A stretch of 64,000 nucleotides of DNA, taken from contig NZ_JAJLJH010000003.1 in assembly GCF_023231945.1 (NCBI RefSeq), positions 496,001-560,000 of the forward strand, written 5' to 3'. Numbering within the stretch: the stretch's first letter is position 1; each line of letters begins with the position of its first letter. This document shows, one piece after another, positions 30,692 to 41,108 of the stretch. Under the pieces are notes generated by a model, which worked only from the letters and a program-made list of their open reading frames with translations, did no database searches and was not told the DNA's origin. The translations under genes and the position numbers were made by a program. The DNA comes from Scleromatobacter humisilvae (GTDB taxonomy: Bacteria > Pseudomonadota > Gammaproteobacteria > Burkholderiales > Burkholderiaceae_C).

Positions 30692-32029
30692 TCAATCGGC
30701 GCGCAGCTTCTCGACGTCCCTTCCCGTCACACGGGACGGCGCCGCGCCGAAGCGTTCGGTGACGTAGTTGGCGACTTCGGCGACCTCGGCATCGGAGAGC
30801 GACCCGGCGAAGCCGGGCATGGCGGGGCGGTCCGAGCCCGCGTCCGTCGAACCGGCCAGCACCACCTTGACGACGTTCATCGCCGACGGATCATTGACGG
30901 CACGCTTGCCCGTCAGCGTGGCCTGCGTCACGAGGGCGCCGGCGCCGTTCCAGGCGTGGCAGCTCGCGCAGGCGCCTTCGAAGATGCGCTTGCCGATCGG
31001 ATGATCCGGGGCGCCCGCCTGGGCGGATTCGGAGGCCGGACCGGCGGCCTTCGGCAACGTCGCGTCGCGGATCGCCGACACGGTGCGCAGGTACGCGACC
31101 ATGGCCTGGATGTCGGAGGGCGCCAGGCGGCTCAGGCTGAGCTCGACGGCCTCGGCCATCGGGCCCGACGCGATGCCCGCGGCCGATCCATGCGGAGACG
31201 AAAGATAGCCTGCCAGTTGATCGGCGGTCCAGGCACCGATGCCGGTGTCCGGATCGGCGGTGATGTTGTACGCGTTCCATCCTTCGGCCTGGCCGCCCGC
31301 GAACTTCCTGCGCGTGTCCATCGCGAACGCGATGTTGCGCGGCGTGTGGCATTCGCCGCAGTGCGCCGCGGCCTCGACGAGGTAGGCGCCGCGGTTCCAT
31401 TGCGCGGATTGCCGTGCCACGGGCTCGAAGCGAGAGCCGGGCACGAACATCGCCGACCAGAACGCCATCGTCCAGCGCTGGTTGAAGGGGAACGCGAACG
31501 TGTTGGGGCGCGCCTCGCGATGCACGGGGGCCAGCGAGAACAGGTAGGCCTTGATCGCGAGGACGTCGTCGTCGGTCAACAACGCGTAGGAGCCGTACGG
31601 GAACGCCGGATAGAGCCGCTGGCCGTCGCGGCCGATGCCGCGGTGGACGGCGCGCAGGAAGTCGGCGTCGCTCCAGGCGCCGATGCCCGTCGCCTTGTCC
31701 GGCGTGATGTTGGGCGTGTAGAGCGTGCCGAACGGCAGCGTGAAGGCGCGGCCGCCGGCGAACGCGGTGCCGCCCGGGACGGTGTGGCAGGCCTTGCAGT
31801 CCGCGGCGAGCGCGAGGTATTCGCCCTTCTGCACGAGGCTTGCGCCCGCGAGTTCGCGCGGCATGCCCGTGGGCGGCGCGCCGCCGTAGCTCGCCAGCGG
31901 AATCGGCGGCTCGCCCGCGATGAAGTCGGTGGCGCCGGGCGCCAGCGCGAGCCACCCGGCCAAGCCGGCTCCGCCCACGAACAGCACGAGCAGGATCAGC
32001 AGCACGGCGCGGACGAGGCGGCTCTTCAT
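30692..32029 (-). CDS. Triheme cytochrome c subunit of the molybdenum hydroxylase
   Basis: 445 residues. N-terminal membrane helix (about 8-30), hemes at CKACHT (Cys78), CGECHT and CASCHA. Same architecture as the cytochrome at 28358-29686, so the two are paralogues serving different dehydrogenases. The start overlaps the stop of the molybdopterin subunit by 4 nt (ATGA), so it is the electron acceptor of that enzyme. It ends 75 bp from the convergent heme O synthase gene. Confidence 0.92.
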   Translation of the reverse strand: MKSRLVRAVLLILLVLFVGGAGLAGWLALAPGATDFIAGEPPIPLASYGGAPPTGMPRELAGASLVQKGEYLALAADCKACHTVPGGTAFAGGRAFTLPFGTLYTPNITPDKATGIGAWSDADFLRAVHRGIGRDGQRLYPAFPYGSYALLTDDDVLAIKAYLFSLAPVHREARPNTFAFPFNQRWTMAFWSAMFVPGSRFEPVARQSAQWNRGAYLVEAAAHCGECHTPRNIAFAMDTRRKFAGGQAEGWNAYNITADPDTGIGAWTADQLAGYLSSPHGSAAGIASGPMAEAVELSLSRLAPSDIQAMVAYLRTVSAIRDATLPKAAGPASESAQAGAPDHPIGKRIFEGACASCHAWNGAGALVTQATLTGKRAVNDPSAMNVVKVVLAGSTDAGSDRPAMPGFAGSLSDAEVAEVANYVTERFGAAPSRVTGRDVEKLRAD

Positions 32030-34206
32030 GACGACTTGCGCGCCTGCTGGCTGCGGTCGATCGGCATGCGGGTCGGCTGGATGCCCGTCGCCGCGAAGAC
32101 GGCGTTGGCGATCGCCGGCTGCACGACCACCGTGCCGGGTTCGCCGATGCCGCCGGGCTTGTCGGTGCTGGGCACCAGGTGCGTCTCGATGGCCGGGATG
32201 TCGTCGATGCGCGGCAGCCGGAAGTCGTGGAAGTTGCTCTGCTGGACGCGGCCGTCGGCCACGGTGATCGCGTCGTAGAGGATGGTGCCGAGTCCGAAGA
32301 TCGTGCCGCCCTGGATCTGCGCGACCACCGTGTCGGGATTGACGACCACGCCCACGTCGGCCGCGCACACGATGCGGCGCACGCGCACGTCGCCGTCGTC
32401 CGCGACGGCCACTTCGACGACCGCCGCCAGGAAGCTGCCGAAGCCGGCGAGCAGGGCGATGCCCTGGCCGACGCGCTGGTCGTTGCCGGGCGCCTTCGCG
32501 GGCGTGCCCCAGCCGGCCTTGGCCGCCGCGAGATCCAGCACGCGCAGCGCGCGCGGATTGCCTTGCAGCATGTTGCGGCGGAACGCGAGCGGATCGACCT
32601 GGTTGCGGCGCGCCAGCAGGTCGAGGAAGCATTCGGCCGAGAACACGCTGCTGTTCGGTCCGACGCCGCGCCAGAACCCCACGGTCACGACAGGCGTCTC
32701 GTGGCGCACGTATTCCACGAGCACATTCGCGAAGTCGTACGGCGGCTTGACGGCGCCTTCGATCGCGTCCGGATCGATGCCGTCCTTGAAGCCGGGCGGC
32801 AGCCAGCGCGCGAGGATGGACGGCCCCGTCACGCGGTGGTGCCAGGCCGTCACGCGCCCGCCCTCGACGACGGCGCGCAGCCGGTCGTGGTACATCGGGC
32901 GATAGACGTCCTGGCGGATGTCCTCCTCGCGCGTCCACACGACCTTCACCGGCCCGTCGACGTGCTGCGCGATGCGCGTCGCCTTGATGACGCCGTCGAC
33001 CTCGAGGCGGCGGCCGAATCCGCCGCCGATCAGGTGGTTGTGGATCGTCACCTGCGCGGGCTGCAGCCCCAGCACGCTGGCGGCCCCGGCCTGGGCGAAG
33101 CCCGGCGCCTGCGTGCCGACCCAGATCTCGCAGGCGCCCGGCGTGGCGTGCACCGTGCAGTTCATCGGCTCCATCGCGGCGTGGGCCAGGAACGGCAACT
33201 CGTAGGCGGCCTCGACGACGTCGCCGCGCGCCAGCCTGGCCGCGGCGTCCCCCGTCTTCTGCGCCGTCACGCCCGGGCCGCGGGACGCCTCTTCCAGGCC
33301 GGCCCACAGCTGCGCCTGGCTCGCGTGCACATCGCCGCCGCCGTCCCACTCGACGTGCAGCGCCGCCAGCCCCTGCCTGGCCGCCCACATGTCGTCGCCG
33401 ACCACCGCCGCGATGTCGTCGAGCAGCACCACCTGGCGCACGCCGCGCACCTTGAGCGCGGCCGCCGAGTCGGCCTTGCGGAGCTTGCCGCCGATGACGG
33501 GCGAGGCGCTGAGCGTCGCGACCCTCATGCCGGGCAGCATCACGTCGATGCCGAAACGGGCCGTGCCGTCGACCTTGCCGGGCGCGTCCAGGCGCTTGAC
33601 GGCGTGGCCGATCAGCTTGAAGTCCCTGGCATCCTTCAGCGCCACCGTGGAGGGCGCCGGCTGGCGCGCGGCGTCCGCGGCCAGCGCGCCGTAGCGGGCC
33701 GAGCGGCCGCTGGCGGGATGCGCGACGGCGCCGTCGGCCGTCTGCAACGTCGACGCGTCGACGCGCCACCGCTGCGCCGCGGCCTGGACGAGCATCGCGC
33801 GCGCCGTCGCGCCCGCCTGGCGGATCGGGACGAACCAGACCATCGTCGTCGTGGAGCCGCCCGTGGCCTGGATGCCCAGCGCGGGATTGACGTACTTCGG
33901 ATCGGGCGGCGCAGGCTGCAGCGACACCGCGCCGAGCGGGACATCGAGCTCCTCGGCCAGCATCGCGGCCAGCGAGGTGTAGGCCCCCTGGCCCATCTCG
34001 ACCGCGGGCATGACCAGCGTGACCTTGTCGTCGGCCGAGATCGCGACGAACGCGTTCGGGGCGAACGTGGACGTGGCGGCCCGCGCGCCCGGCAGGCCTG
34101 ACAGCGGGATGCCGACCACCAGTTGCGCGCCGATCGCCGAGGCCGCACGCAGCAGCGCGCGCCGCGACATCCGCGGCGTGGCCAGTTCAGGCGCCTCTTG
34201 CGGCAT
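32026..34206 (-). CDS. Isoquinoline 1-oxidoreductase-like molybdopterin-binding subunit (periplasmic)
   Basis: 726 residues, xanthine dehydrogenase superfamily, IorB/aldehyde-oxidase branch. Twin-arginine leader [12 protein letters not shown] (from residue 13). Cofactor motifs include [12 protein letters not shown] and, near residue 685, [10 protein letters not shown] with the catalytic Glu that activates water. Relatives hydroxylate N-heterocycles or oxidise aldehydes in the periplasm and pass electrons to a membrane cytochrome c. It overlaps the Fe-S subunit gene by 20 bp and the cytochrome gene by 4 nt. Confidence 0.92.
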   Translation of the reverse strand: MPQEAPELATPRMSRRALLRAASAIGAQLVVGIPLSGLPGARAATSTFAPNAFVAISADDKVTLVMPAVEMGQGAYTSLAAMLAEELDVPLGAVSLQPAPPDPKYVNPALGIQATGGSTTTMVWFVPIRQAGATARAMLVQAAAQRWRVDASTLQTADGAVAHPASGRSARYGALAADAARQPAPSTVALKDARDFKLIGHAVKRLDAPGKVDGTARFGIDVMLPGMRVATLSASPVIGGKLRKADSAAALKVRGVRQVVLLDDIAAVVGDDMWAARQGLAALHVEWDGGGDVHASQAQLWAGLEEASRGPGVTAQKTGDAAARLARGDVVEAAYELPFLAHAAMEPMNCTVHATPGACEIWVGTQAPGFAQAGAASVLGLQPAQVTIHNHLIGGGFGRRLEVDGVIKATRIAQHVDGPVKVVWTREEDIRQDVYRPMYHDRLRAVVEGGRVTAWHHRVTGPSILARWLPPGFKDGIDPDAIEGAVKPPYDFANVLVEYVRHETPVVTVGFWRGVGPNSSVFSAECFLDLLARRNQVDPLAFRRNMLQGNPRALRVLDLAAAKAGWGTPAKAPGNDQRVGQGIALLAGFGSFLAAVVEVAVADDGDVRVRRIVCAADVGVVVNPDTVVAQIQGGTIFGLGTILYDAITVADGRVQQSNFHDFRLPRIDDIPAIETHLVPSTDKPGGIGEPGTVVVQPAIANAVFAATGIQPTRMPIDRSQQARKSS

Positions 34207-34642
34207 GCTTGATGCCCTCGCGGATCCGCACGTACGTGCCGCAGCGGCACAGGTTGCCCGCCATGGCGGCGTCGATGTCGGCGTCGCTCGGCGAAGGACT
34301 GTGCGACAGCAGCGCCGCCGCCGACATGACCTGGCCCGGCTGGCAGTAGCCGCACTGCACGACCTCGAGGTCCAGCCAGGCCTGCTGGATGCTCCGGCCC
34401 TGCGGCGTCTCGCCGACCGCCTCGATGGTCGTCACCTGGCGGGCGCCGATGACGCCGATCGGCAACTGGCACGAGCGCACGGCGGCGCCGTCGAGATGGA
34501 CGGTGCAGGCGCCGCACTGGGCGATCCCGCAGCCGAACTTCGTGCCGGTGAGGCCCAGGACGTCGCGCAACGCCCACAGCAGCGGCATCTCCGCCGGCGC
34601 GTCGAGGCTGCGCTCGCTGCCGTTGACGTGGAGCGTGATCAT
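34187..34642 (-). CDS. (2Fe-2S)-binding small subunit of the molybdenum hydroxylase
   Basis: 151 residues. An N-terminal plant-type ferredoxin domain (Cys38, 43, 46, 58: [13 protein letters not shown]...RSCQL) and a C-terminal helical 2Fe-2S domain (CGYCQPGQ...NLCRCGTY). It has no signal of its own and would be exported with the Tat-targeted large subunit. A very strong Shine-Dalgarno (AAGGAGG) precedes the ATG at 34642, which overlaps the stop of a small membrane protein gene. Confidence 0.94.
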   Translation of the reverse strand: MITLHVNGSERSLDAPAEMPLLWALRDVLGLTGTKFGCGIAQCGACTVHLDGAAVRSCQLPIGVIGARQVTTIEAVGETPQGRSIQQAWLDLEVVQCGYCQPGQVMSAAALLSHSPSPSDADIDAAMAGNLCRCGTYVRIREGIKHAARGA

Positions 34643-34821
34643 GGGGTCGCCCTCCTTGCCGCGGGACGCGCCGGCCCGGGCGTCGCTGCCGCGCCTGGCA
34701 GGCGCGATCGGCAGATCGATCCAGGCGTATCCGGGTCGGCAGGGATCTGCCATCCCGCAACGACCAGCAGCAGCGTCGACGACAGCAGGACGAGCAGCGA
34801 GTTCCGGTCGAGGCGTTGCAC
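34639..34821 (-). CDS. Small single-pass membrane protein heading the molybdenum hydroxylase operon
   Basis: 60 residues from a GTG at 34821, with GGAGA 7 nt upstream. One membrane helix, [18 protein letters not shown] (about residues 7-24), then a Pro/Arg/Ala-rich tail. The TGA overlaps the ATG of the Fe-S subunit in an ATGA arrangement, and the predicted transcript start from copy d-minus (about 34854) lies just before it. I do not recognise a family; an anchor or assembly role is a guess. Confidence 0.6.
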   Translation of the reverse strand: MQRLDRNSLLVLLSSTLLLVVAGWQIPADPDTPGSICRSRLPGAAATPGPARPAARRATP

Positions 34822-34860
34822 GAAGGTCTCCGGGCGACGGTGTCGCCATGCAAGCGAACG

Positions 34861-34906
34861 AGTCTCGACGCCTCGCGCCGCGCCAGGCATCCCCCGGGCG
34901 GGGCAC
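34861..34906 (-). promoter_or_regulatory. CCCC/GGGG-element promoter, copy d-minus
   Basis: Minus-strand element GTGCCCCGCCCGGGGGATGC (34887-34906) with -10-like GAGACT at 34861-34866. Directs the molybdenum hydroxylase operon. Confidence 0.68.
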
Positions 34907-34936
34907 CGCCGGCGCGGAGGTCGGCAGGCTGACGCC

Positions 34937-34982
34937 GTGCCCCATGCGGGGGATGCTGCGCGCCATCGCGCCGCCGGATAGT
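34937..34982 (+). promoter_or_regulatory. CCCC/GGGG-element promoter, copy d-plus
   Basis: Element GTGCCCCATGCGGGGGATGC (34937-34956), -10-like GATAGT at 34977-34982. Inverted relative to d-minus with start-to-start spacing of 50 bp. Directs the decarboxylase-like/PoxB operon at 35058. Confidence 0.7.
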
Positions 34983-35057
34983 GCGGCCTTGGCATGCGCC
35001 GTCGCACGTCGTCCCCCGCCAGCCGGGCGGCGATCCATCACTGCCGGAGAAACGAAC

Positions 35058-35873
35058 ATGTTGAAGGGCTACACCGTCCCGCTGTCGCCGCTGGGCAAGG
35101 CCAACCTGGTGGCGGCGCCGCCCTGGCACTACTCGGGCGACGTCATCGCGCTCGAGTACTGGGCCGATCCGGCCGCCGCCAATGCGACGCTGCCGCCGGG
35201 CCTGTCGCCCGACCCGAAGTCGGCCGGCCACGTCCTGGCGCTTTTCGTCGACTGGCAGTTCACGGCGCAGGACGACGAGTACCTCGATCCGGCGCGCTAC
35301 CAGTACCGCGAGTTCTACTTCCTGGTCGATGCCGTCTACAAGGACCAGCCGGTCGCGTGGACGCCCTACATGTACGTCGACAACGACTCCGCGATGGCGC
35401 GGGGGCACGCGCAGGGCTATCCGAAGCGGCTCGGCACCGTGTTCCAGACGCGCAGCCACGCGGCGCCGAGCGCCGCCGCCGCGCCGATCGCAAGCGGCAC
35501 GAAGTTCGGCGCCAGCCTGTCCGTGCACGGGCAGCGGCTCGCCGAGGGCCGGCTCACGCTGAAGGAGGCGGTCGCCAGGCCACCTTCCGCGCTGCTGCGG
35601 CCGACCGTCAACCGCCGCTGGTTCCCGCGGCTGACGGCGGGCCGCCATGACGACCCCGCGGTCAACGAACTGGTGATGGCCGTCACGGACGACCTGCAGG
35701 CCGTGGGCACCTGGACGGGCGAGGCCGAGCTGAAGCTGCCCGAGGCGCGCGGCGAGGAACTGCACGCGCTCGCGCCGGTGCGCATGGGGCCGGGGTATCG
35801 CTTCTCGATGTCGTGCTCCATCAGCGACCTGAAGGTCCTCGAGGACTTCGCATCGAGCGCCCGCAAGGGCTGA
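35058..35873 (+). CDS. Acetoacetate decarboxylase-like protein, tandem paralogue 1
   Basis: 271 residues, ADC superfamily. The Schiff-base lysine position is Lys123 in [10 protein letters not shown], and [13 protein letters not shown] and FVDWQF are family-like. It is longer than, and clearly different from, the classical Adc at 62040. Members of this branch act on other 2- or 3-oxo acids or have aldolase-like activity, so the substrate is open. The N terminus MLKGY is shared with the next gene. First gene of an operon with poxB; GGAGA precedes the ATG. Confidence 0.85.
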   Translation: MLKGYTVPLSPLGKANLVAAPPWHYSGDVIALEYWADPAAANATLPPGLSPDPKSAGHVLALFVDWQFTAQDDEYLDPARYQYREFYFLVDAVYKDQPVAWTPYMYVDNDSAMARGHAQGYPKRLGTVFQTRSHAAPSAAAAPIASGTKFGASLSVHGQRLAEGRLTLKEAVARPPSALLRPTVNRRWFPRLTAGRHDDPAVNELVMAVTDDLQAVGTWTGEAELKLPEARGEELHALAPVRMGPGYRFSMSCSISDLKVLEDFASSARKG

Positions 35874-35902
35874 ACCGCCGCCGCATCACGAGGAGAACCG
35901 AC

Positions 35903-36688
35903 ATGCTCAAGGGCTACTTCACCCCCCGCACGCCGCTGGGCCTCGCTTCGGCGGCGCCGCCGCCGCCGTGGCACTACTCCAGCGACATCATCGGCGTCGA
36001 GTACCAGGCCGACCCGAAGGCCACCGAAGCGCTGCTGCCGCCCGGCCTGTCGCCCGATCCGAAGACCAACGGACACGCCGCGCTGCTGTTCCTCGACTGG
36101 CAGTTCACCGCCCAGAACGACGAGCTGCTGGACCCGGCGCGCTACCAGTACCGCGAGGCCTTCGTGCTGATCGACGCGGTCTGGAAGGACACGCCCGTCA
36201 TGTTCTGCCCCTTCATCTACGTGGACAACGACGCGGCGTTCGCGCGCGGCTGGGCGCAGGGCTTCCCGAAGCGCATCGGCAGCGTCTTCCAGACCCGCAC
36301 GTTCGCCGCGGCCAGCGCGGCCGGCGGCCCGCTCGCGCGCGGCAGGCGCCTGGCGGGCAGCGTCTCCGCGCACGGCGCGCGCCTGGCCGAGGCGCGCATC
36401 GAGCTCGAGGCGCCGGAGCCCGACGTCACGAAGATCTTCAACCGCCCCACGGTCAACGTGCGCTGGTTCCCGCGGCTGGCGGCCGGCCAGCACGACAAGC
36501 CCGCCGTCAACGAGCTGGCGATGTCGATCACCGACAACCTGCGCATCGTGGAGATGTGGACGGGCAAGGGCGAGATCAGCATGCCCGAAGTGGCCGGCGA
36601 GGAGATGCACATGCTCGCGCCGGTGCGCACGGGGCTGGGCTTCCGCTGCTCGATGTCGTACTCCGTCACCGACCTGCGAATCCTGTAG
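35903..36688 (+). CDS. Acetoacetate decarboxylase-like protein, tandem paralogue 2
   Basis: 261 residues. Close paralogue of the upstream gene: identical MLKGY start, shared [24 protein letters not shown] and WAQGFPKRIG with the lysine again at residue 123. Differences concentrate in the middle (about 130-170). The pair probably arose by tandem duplication and may form a hetero-oligomer or split substrates. Shine-Dalgarno GAGGAGA. It ends 15 bp before poxB. Confidence 0.85.
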   Translation: MLKGYFTPRTPLGLASAAPPPPWHYSSDIIGVEYQADPKATEALLPPGLSPDPKTNGHAALLFLDWQFTAQNDELLDPARYQYREAFVLIDAVWKDTPVMFCPFIYVDNDAAFARGWAQGFPKRIGSVFQTRTFAAASAAGGPLARGRRLAGSVSAHGARLAEARIELEAPEPDVTKIFNRPTVNVRWFPRLAAGQHDKPAVNELAMSITDNLRIVEMWTGKGEISMPEVAGEEMHMLAPVRTGLGFRCSMSYSVTDLRIL

Positions 36689-36703
36689 CCGGAGGATCTC
36701 ATC

Positions 36704-38428
36704 ATGGCAAGAACGGCAGCCGCCTACATGGCGGAGACGCTGCGGCAGGCGGGCGTGAAGCGCGTCTATGGCGTCGTCGGCGACTCGCTCAACGGCTTCA
36801 CCGATGCGCTGCGCCGCATGGACGGCGAGATCGAGTGGGTGCACGTGCGGCACGAGGAAGGCGCGGCCTTCGCGGCCGGCGCCGAGGCACACGTGACGGG
36901 CCGGCTGGCGGTCTGCGCCGGCAGCTGCGGGCCGGGCAACCTGCACCTGATCAACGGCCTGTTCGACTGCCAGCGCAACGGCACGCCCGTGCTGGCCATC
37001 GCCGCGCACATCCCCAGCACGGAGATCGGCATCGACTACTTCCAGGCCACGCACCCCGAGAGCCTGTTCAAGGAGTGCAGCCACTACGTCGAGCTCGTCT
37101 CGCGGCCCGAGCAGCTGCCGCAGATCCTGCACCGCGCGATGCGGGTGGCCGTCGCCAGGCGCGGTGTCGCGGTGGTCGTGATGCCCGGCGACGTGGCGCT
37201 CAAGCCGCTGGCCGCCGAGATCCCCAACTGGCTGCTTCCGAACAAGCCGGTGCAGGTGCCCGACGCGGACGACCTGGCGCAGCTGGCGGCATTGCTGAAC
37301 GCCGGCGAGCGCGTGACGATGCTCTGCGGCGCCGGATGCGCGGGCGCGCACGACGAGGTCGTCGAGCTCGCGGCCAAGCTGAAGGCGCCGATCGTGCATG
37401 CGTTCCGCGGCAAGGAACACATCGAGTACGACAACCCGTACGACGTCGGCATGACGGGCCTGGTGGGCTTCGCCTCCGGCTACGCGGCGATGAAGGGCTG
37501 CGACACGCTGCTGCTGCTGGGCACCGACTTCCCCTATCGCCCGTTCTACCCGGAGAACGCGCGCATCCTGCAGGTCGACCTGCGGCCCGAGGCGCTGGGC
37601 AACCGCTGCCGGATCGACCTCGGCGTCATCGGCGACGTCAAGGACACGATCCGTGCGCTGCTGCCCGACATCCTCGAGAAGTCCGACACGCTGCACCTGA
37701 ACAGCGCGCTCCAGCACTACGGCTCGGCGCGCAGCGACCTCGACGCGCTGGCCGAGAGCGGGCCCAAGAGCAAGCAGATCCATCCGCAGTACGTGTCGCG
37801 GCTGGTGAGCGAGCTGGCGGACGACGACGCGATCTTCACCTGCGACGTCGGCACGCCCATCATCTGGGCCGCGCGCTACCTGCAGATGAACGGCAGGCGC
37901 CGCCTCATCGGCTCGTTCAACCACGGCTCGATGGCCAACGCGATGCTGCAGGCGATCGGCGCGCAGTGCGCGTTCCGCGACCGCCAGGTGATCTCGATGT
38001 CGGGCGACGGCGGCTTCACGATGATGATGGGCGAGTTCGTCACGCTGATCCAGGCGGGGCTCAAGGTCAAGGTCATCGTGCTGAACAACGGCACGCTGGG
38101 CTTCGTCGAGATGGAGATGAAGGCCAACGGATTCGTCGATGCGGGCTGCGACCTCAGGAACCCGAACTTCGCCGCGATGGCCGAGGCGATGGGCGTCAAG
38201 GGCATCCGCGTCGAGCAGCCGCAGAAGCTGCACCAGGCGCTGGCCGAGGCCTTCGCGCACGACGGGCCGGTGCTGGTCGACGTCGTCAGCGCGCGCCAGG
38301 AGCTCGCGATGCCGCCGAAGACGACGCTGGAGGAGGCGCATCACTTCGGCATGTTCCTGATGAAGGCCGTGCTCGATGGCCGCGGGTCCCAGCTGGTCGA
38401 CCTGGCGAAGACGAACCTGCTGCGTTGA
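36704..38428 (+). CDS. poxB: Pyruvate dehydrogenase (quinone), PoxB
   Basis: Peripheral membrane flavoenzyme: pyruvate to acetate + CO2, reducing ubiquinone. 574 residues, close to E. coli PoxB (572). Thiamine-diphosphate Glu in [17 protein letters not shown] region [17 protein letters not shown] motif [10 protein letters not shown] ... LNN. The C terminus ends in LAKTNLLR, the lipid-activated membrane-binding tail of PoxB (LAKTNWLR in E. coli). It is cotranscribed with two decarboxylase-like proteins behind copy d-plus. Electrons would reach the bo oxidase encoded 6 kb downstream. Confidence 0.93.
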   Translation: MARTAAAYMAETLRQAGVKRVYGVVGDSLNGFTDALRRMDGEIEWVHVRHEEGAAFAAGAEAHVTGRLAVCAGSCGPGNLHLINGLFDCQRNGTPVLAIAAHIPSTEIGIDYFQATHPESLFKECSHYVELVSRPEQLPQILHRAMRVAVARRGVAVVVMPGDVALKPLAAEIPNWLLPNKPVQVPDADDLAQLAALLNAGERVTMLCGAGCAGAHDEVVELAAKLKAPIVHAFRGKEHIEYDNPYDVGMTGLVGFASGYAAMKGCDTLLLLGTDFPYRPFYPENARILQVDLRPEALGNRCRIDLGVIGDVKDTIRALLPDILEKSDTLHLNSALQHYGSARSDLDALAESGPKSKQIHPQYVSRLVSELADDDAIFTCDVGTPIIWAARYLQMNGRRRLIGSFNHGSMANAMLQAIGAQCAFRDRQVISMSGDGGFTMMMGEFVTLIQAGLKVKVIVLNNGTLGFVEMEMKANGFVDAGCDLRNPNFAAMAEAMGVKGIRVEQPQKLHQALAEAFAHDGPVLVDVVSARQELAMPPKTTLEEAHHFGMFLMKAVLDGRGSQLVDLAKTNLLR

Positions 38429-38587
38429 CGCGCTGGACGTCCTGCGAGGTCTCGATTCCCGCGACGCGCCGGAGTCCGGCAGCGCGCGCCATGCCGTCTT
38501 CCACGCCGGGGCGTCGGCGAGGGGCGATCGATCGCTGGCCTGGGTGCCGCCCGCGCCCGGGCCGCTCGCGTTGGCGTGACGCGGCCG

Positions 38588-40012
38588 CTAGGTGCGGCTC
38601 GCCGACGCCTTCGGTGGCTCGCCTTCCAGCAGCGACTTGTCCCAGCCGCCGCCCAGCGCCTGGAACAGCGTCACGTAGGCGTTGAGTTCGTCGGCGCGCG
38701 CCTGTGCGATCGCGAGCTGCACCGACAGCAGGTTGCGCTGGGCGTCCAGCTGGTCGAGGAAGGGCGCGTAGCCCGACCTGTAGCGCGCCGAAGCGATCTG
38801 CAGCGTGCGCTCGAGGGCCGACTCCTGGGCCTGCAGCGAGGCCAGCTGCTCGTGCAGGCGCTGCGTCGCGGCGAGCGCGTCCTCGACCTGCCCGAATGCC
38901 TCCAGGGCCGCCTTGCGATAGGCGAAGGCCGCCTGGTCGCGGCGCGCGGCCGCCGCGTCCTGCTGCGCCTTGAGGCGCCCTGCATCGAGGATCGGAGCGA
39001 GGATGCTGGCGCCGATCGTGAACACGTCGACCGGATGGTTGTCGAGGATCGTGGACGTCACGTGGCCCCAGTCGCCGGACAGGCGCAGGTCCGGCATGAA
39101 CGCGGCACGCGAGGCGTCGAGGGCGCGGTCGGCGGCGACGACGCGCTCCTCGGCCTCCACGATGTCGGGGCGTCGCCGCAGCAGCGAGGACGGCAGCGCC
39201 GCGGGAGCGGGCGGCGGCGTCGCCTCGAGGGCGGGCCCGCCGCGTTCGATGGCGCCGGGGTTGCGCCCGAGCAGGATGCTCAAGGCATCCTCGGTGCGCC
39301 GGATGGCCAGCTCCGTCGCGGGGATCTGTTGCTCGGTCGCCCGGTACTCGGCCTCGGCCTGCGCCAGATCGAGCTGGGCGGCATAGCCCACCGAAACGCG
39401 CCGGCGCACGAGCCTGAGCGTCTGGTCGCGCGCGTCCAGTGTCTGGCGCAGGGTCGCCAGGCGCGCATCGAGCGACCGCAGCGTGAACCAGTCCCGCGCC
39501 GCGGTGGCCGCGACCAGCAGCCGCACATCGGCCTGCGCCGCGCGCGACCCGAGGAGGGTGGCGCGCGCCGCCGCGTCGGCCGCGCGCAGGCGGCCGAACA
39601 GGTCGGCGTCGAAAGAGAACGCGAGCACGGGCTCGGTGACGTTCTCGACCTGCGGCAGGCCGCGCGCCGGATTGATGCTGCGATCGCGCTGGTACACGAC
39701 GGTGCCGTCGAGCTCGGGCAGGCGCTGCGCCCGCGCGAACGCCGCCTGGCCCATCAGCTCCTCGACGCGCGCCGCGGCGATCCTGACGTCGTCGTTGTCG
39801 GCGAGCGCGGCGGTGACGATGCGCGTCAGGTCCGGGTCGCCGAAGCTGTCCCACCACGTCGCTGCAAGCCCCGGGCCGGGATGCTCCGGCACCGTGCGCC
39901 AGTCCGCCGGCGGCGTGACCTTCGCGTCCGGCGGCACGGCCGGCCGCGGGCCGGCGCATCCCGCCAGCAGCGCGAGCGCGGCCAGCGCGGCCCTAGTGCG
40001 CGGCGCCGACAT
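38588..40012 (-). CDS. NodT/TolC-family outer membrane efflux lipoprotein
   Basis: 474 residues. Lipobox LLAGC at the end of the leader (about residue 18), then two OEP repeats forming the trans-periplasmic tunnel. Typical pieces are TWWDSFGDPDL, VAATAARDWFTLRSLDARL and the LDLAQAEAEYRA region. It overlaps the upstream adaptor gene by 20 bp. Last gene of a TPP-enzyme/MFS/adaptor/OMF operon. It faces poxB end-to-end across 159 bp with no clear terminator. Confidence 0.92.
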   Translation of the reverse strand: MSAPRTRAALAALALLAGCAGPRPAVPPDAKVTPPADWRTVPEHPGPGLAATWWDSFGDPDLTRIVTAALADNDDVRIAAARVEELMGQAAFARAQRLPELDGTVVYQRDRSINPARGLPQVENVTEPVLAFSFDADLFGRLRAADAAARATLLGSRAAQADVRLLVAATAARDWFTLRSLDARLATLRQTLDARDQTLRLVRRRVSVGYAAQLDLAQAEAEYRATEQQIPATELAIRRTEDALSILLGRNPGAIERGGPALEATPPPAPAALPSSLLRRRPDIVEAEERVVAADRALDASRAAFMPDLRLSGDWGHVTSTILDNHPVDVFTIGASILAPILDAGRLKAQQDAAAARRDQAAFAYRKAALEAFGQVEDALAATQRLHEQLASLQAQESALERTLQIASARYRSGYAPFLDQLDAQRNLLSVQLAIAQARADELNAYVTLFQALGGGWDKSLLEGEPPKASASRT

Positions 40013-41108
40013 CGACGTGCGCCTCCACGGACATGCCCGGTCGCAGCGCCTGCAGCGCGTCGGCGGCGCCGTCGAGGCGCAGTCGCACGCCGATGCGCTG
40101 CGGGATCTTGACGAAGTTGCCGGTGCCGTTGTCCGGCTTGACGACGGAGAACTCGGAGCCGGCCGCCGGCGCGATGTCCTCGACGACGCCGTCCATGCGG
40201 CGCCCGCCAAGCGCGTCGACGGTGACCCAGGCCCGCATGTCCCGGTGCATGCCCGCCGTCTGGGTCTCCTTGTAGTTGGCGATGACCCAGCGATCCGCGG
40301 GCACCAGCGGCAGCAATTGCGTCCCGTTCGTGACGTACTGGCCCAGCCGCACGCCGACCTCGCCCAGGCGCCCGCTCTCGGGCGCGCGCACGACGGTGTT
40401 CTCGAGGTCGATCTCGGCCGTGCGCAATTGCGCGGCCGCGGCGTCGATCTGGGCCTGGATGCTCTCGCGGTTGACTTCGACGGTGCGGATGTCCTGGCGG
40501 GCGATCTCGTGCGCCGCCTGCGCCTGCTCGAGCTGGGCCTGCGACTGGGCGAGCGCGGCGCGGGTCTGGTCGCGTTCGCGGACGGAGACCGAGCCGTCGG
40601 TGACGAGGTCGTCGACGCGCCCGAGGTCGGCCTGCGACCGCAGCAGCTGCGCCCTGGCGTTGAGGATGCCGGCGGCCTGCGACGCCAGCGCCGCCACGCG
40701 CGACGCATGCGCCTGGTCGAGGTTGGCCAGCGCGGCCTTCTGCGCCTCGAGCGCGGCGCGCGCCTGGTCGACCTTCGCGTGGTACTGGCGATCGTCGATG
40801 CGCACCAGCACCTGGCCGGCCTTCACGTCGGCGAAGTCCGTCGCCTCGACCGCCACGACATAGCCGCTGACCTGCGGCGCGATGATGGTGGTGCGGCCGC
40901 GGACGTACGCGTTGTCGGTGACCTGCACGCCCGAGCGGAACGGCGGCAGCTCCCACGCCCGCAGCACCGCCAGCACCGCGATGGCCGCGAGCACGAGGAT
41001 GAGCACGACGAGCAGCGGACGCTTGGCGGGCAGGGGCCAGTGGCCGCGAGGAGCGGGCGCGGGCGCGGGCGCGGGCGAGGCGGCGTCGGTGGCGGTGGCG
41101 TCGGTCAT
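39993..41108 (-). CDS. HlyD/EmrA-type membrane fusion protein
   Basis: 371 residues. An Ala/Pro-rich cytoplasmic N terminus, one membrane helix (about 30-50), biotinyl-lipoyl halves (VTDNAYVRGRTTIIAPQVSG and VRAPESGRLGEVGVRLGQYV) flanking a long coiled-coil hairpin (about 105-210), and a beta-barrel domain. It links the MFS pump to the outer membrane channel. Overlaps the MFS gene by 4 nt (ATGA). Substrates are unknown; EmrA relatives export hydrophobic acids and drugs. Confidence 0.92.
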   Translation of the reverse strand: MTDATATDAASPAPAPAPAPRGHWPLPAKRPLLVVLILVLAAIAVLAVLRAWELPPFRSGVQVTDNAYVRGRTTIIAPQVSGYVVAVEATDFADVKAGQVLVRIDDRQYHAKVDQARAALEAQKAALANLDQAHASRVAALASQAAGILNARAQLLRSQADLGRVDDLVTDGSVSVRERDQTRAALAQSQAQLEQAQAAHEIARQDIRTVEVNRESIQAQIDAAAAQLRTAEIDLENTVVRAPESGRLGEVGVRLGQYVTNGTQLLPLVPADRWVIANYKETQTAGMHRDMRAWVTVDALGGRRMDGVVEDIAPAAGSEFSVVKPDNGTGNFVKIPQRIGVRLRLDGAADALQALRPGMSVEAHVDVGAAH

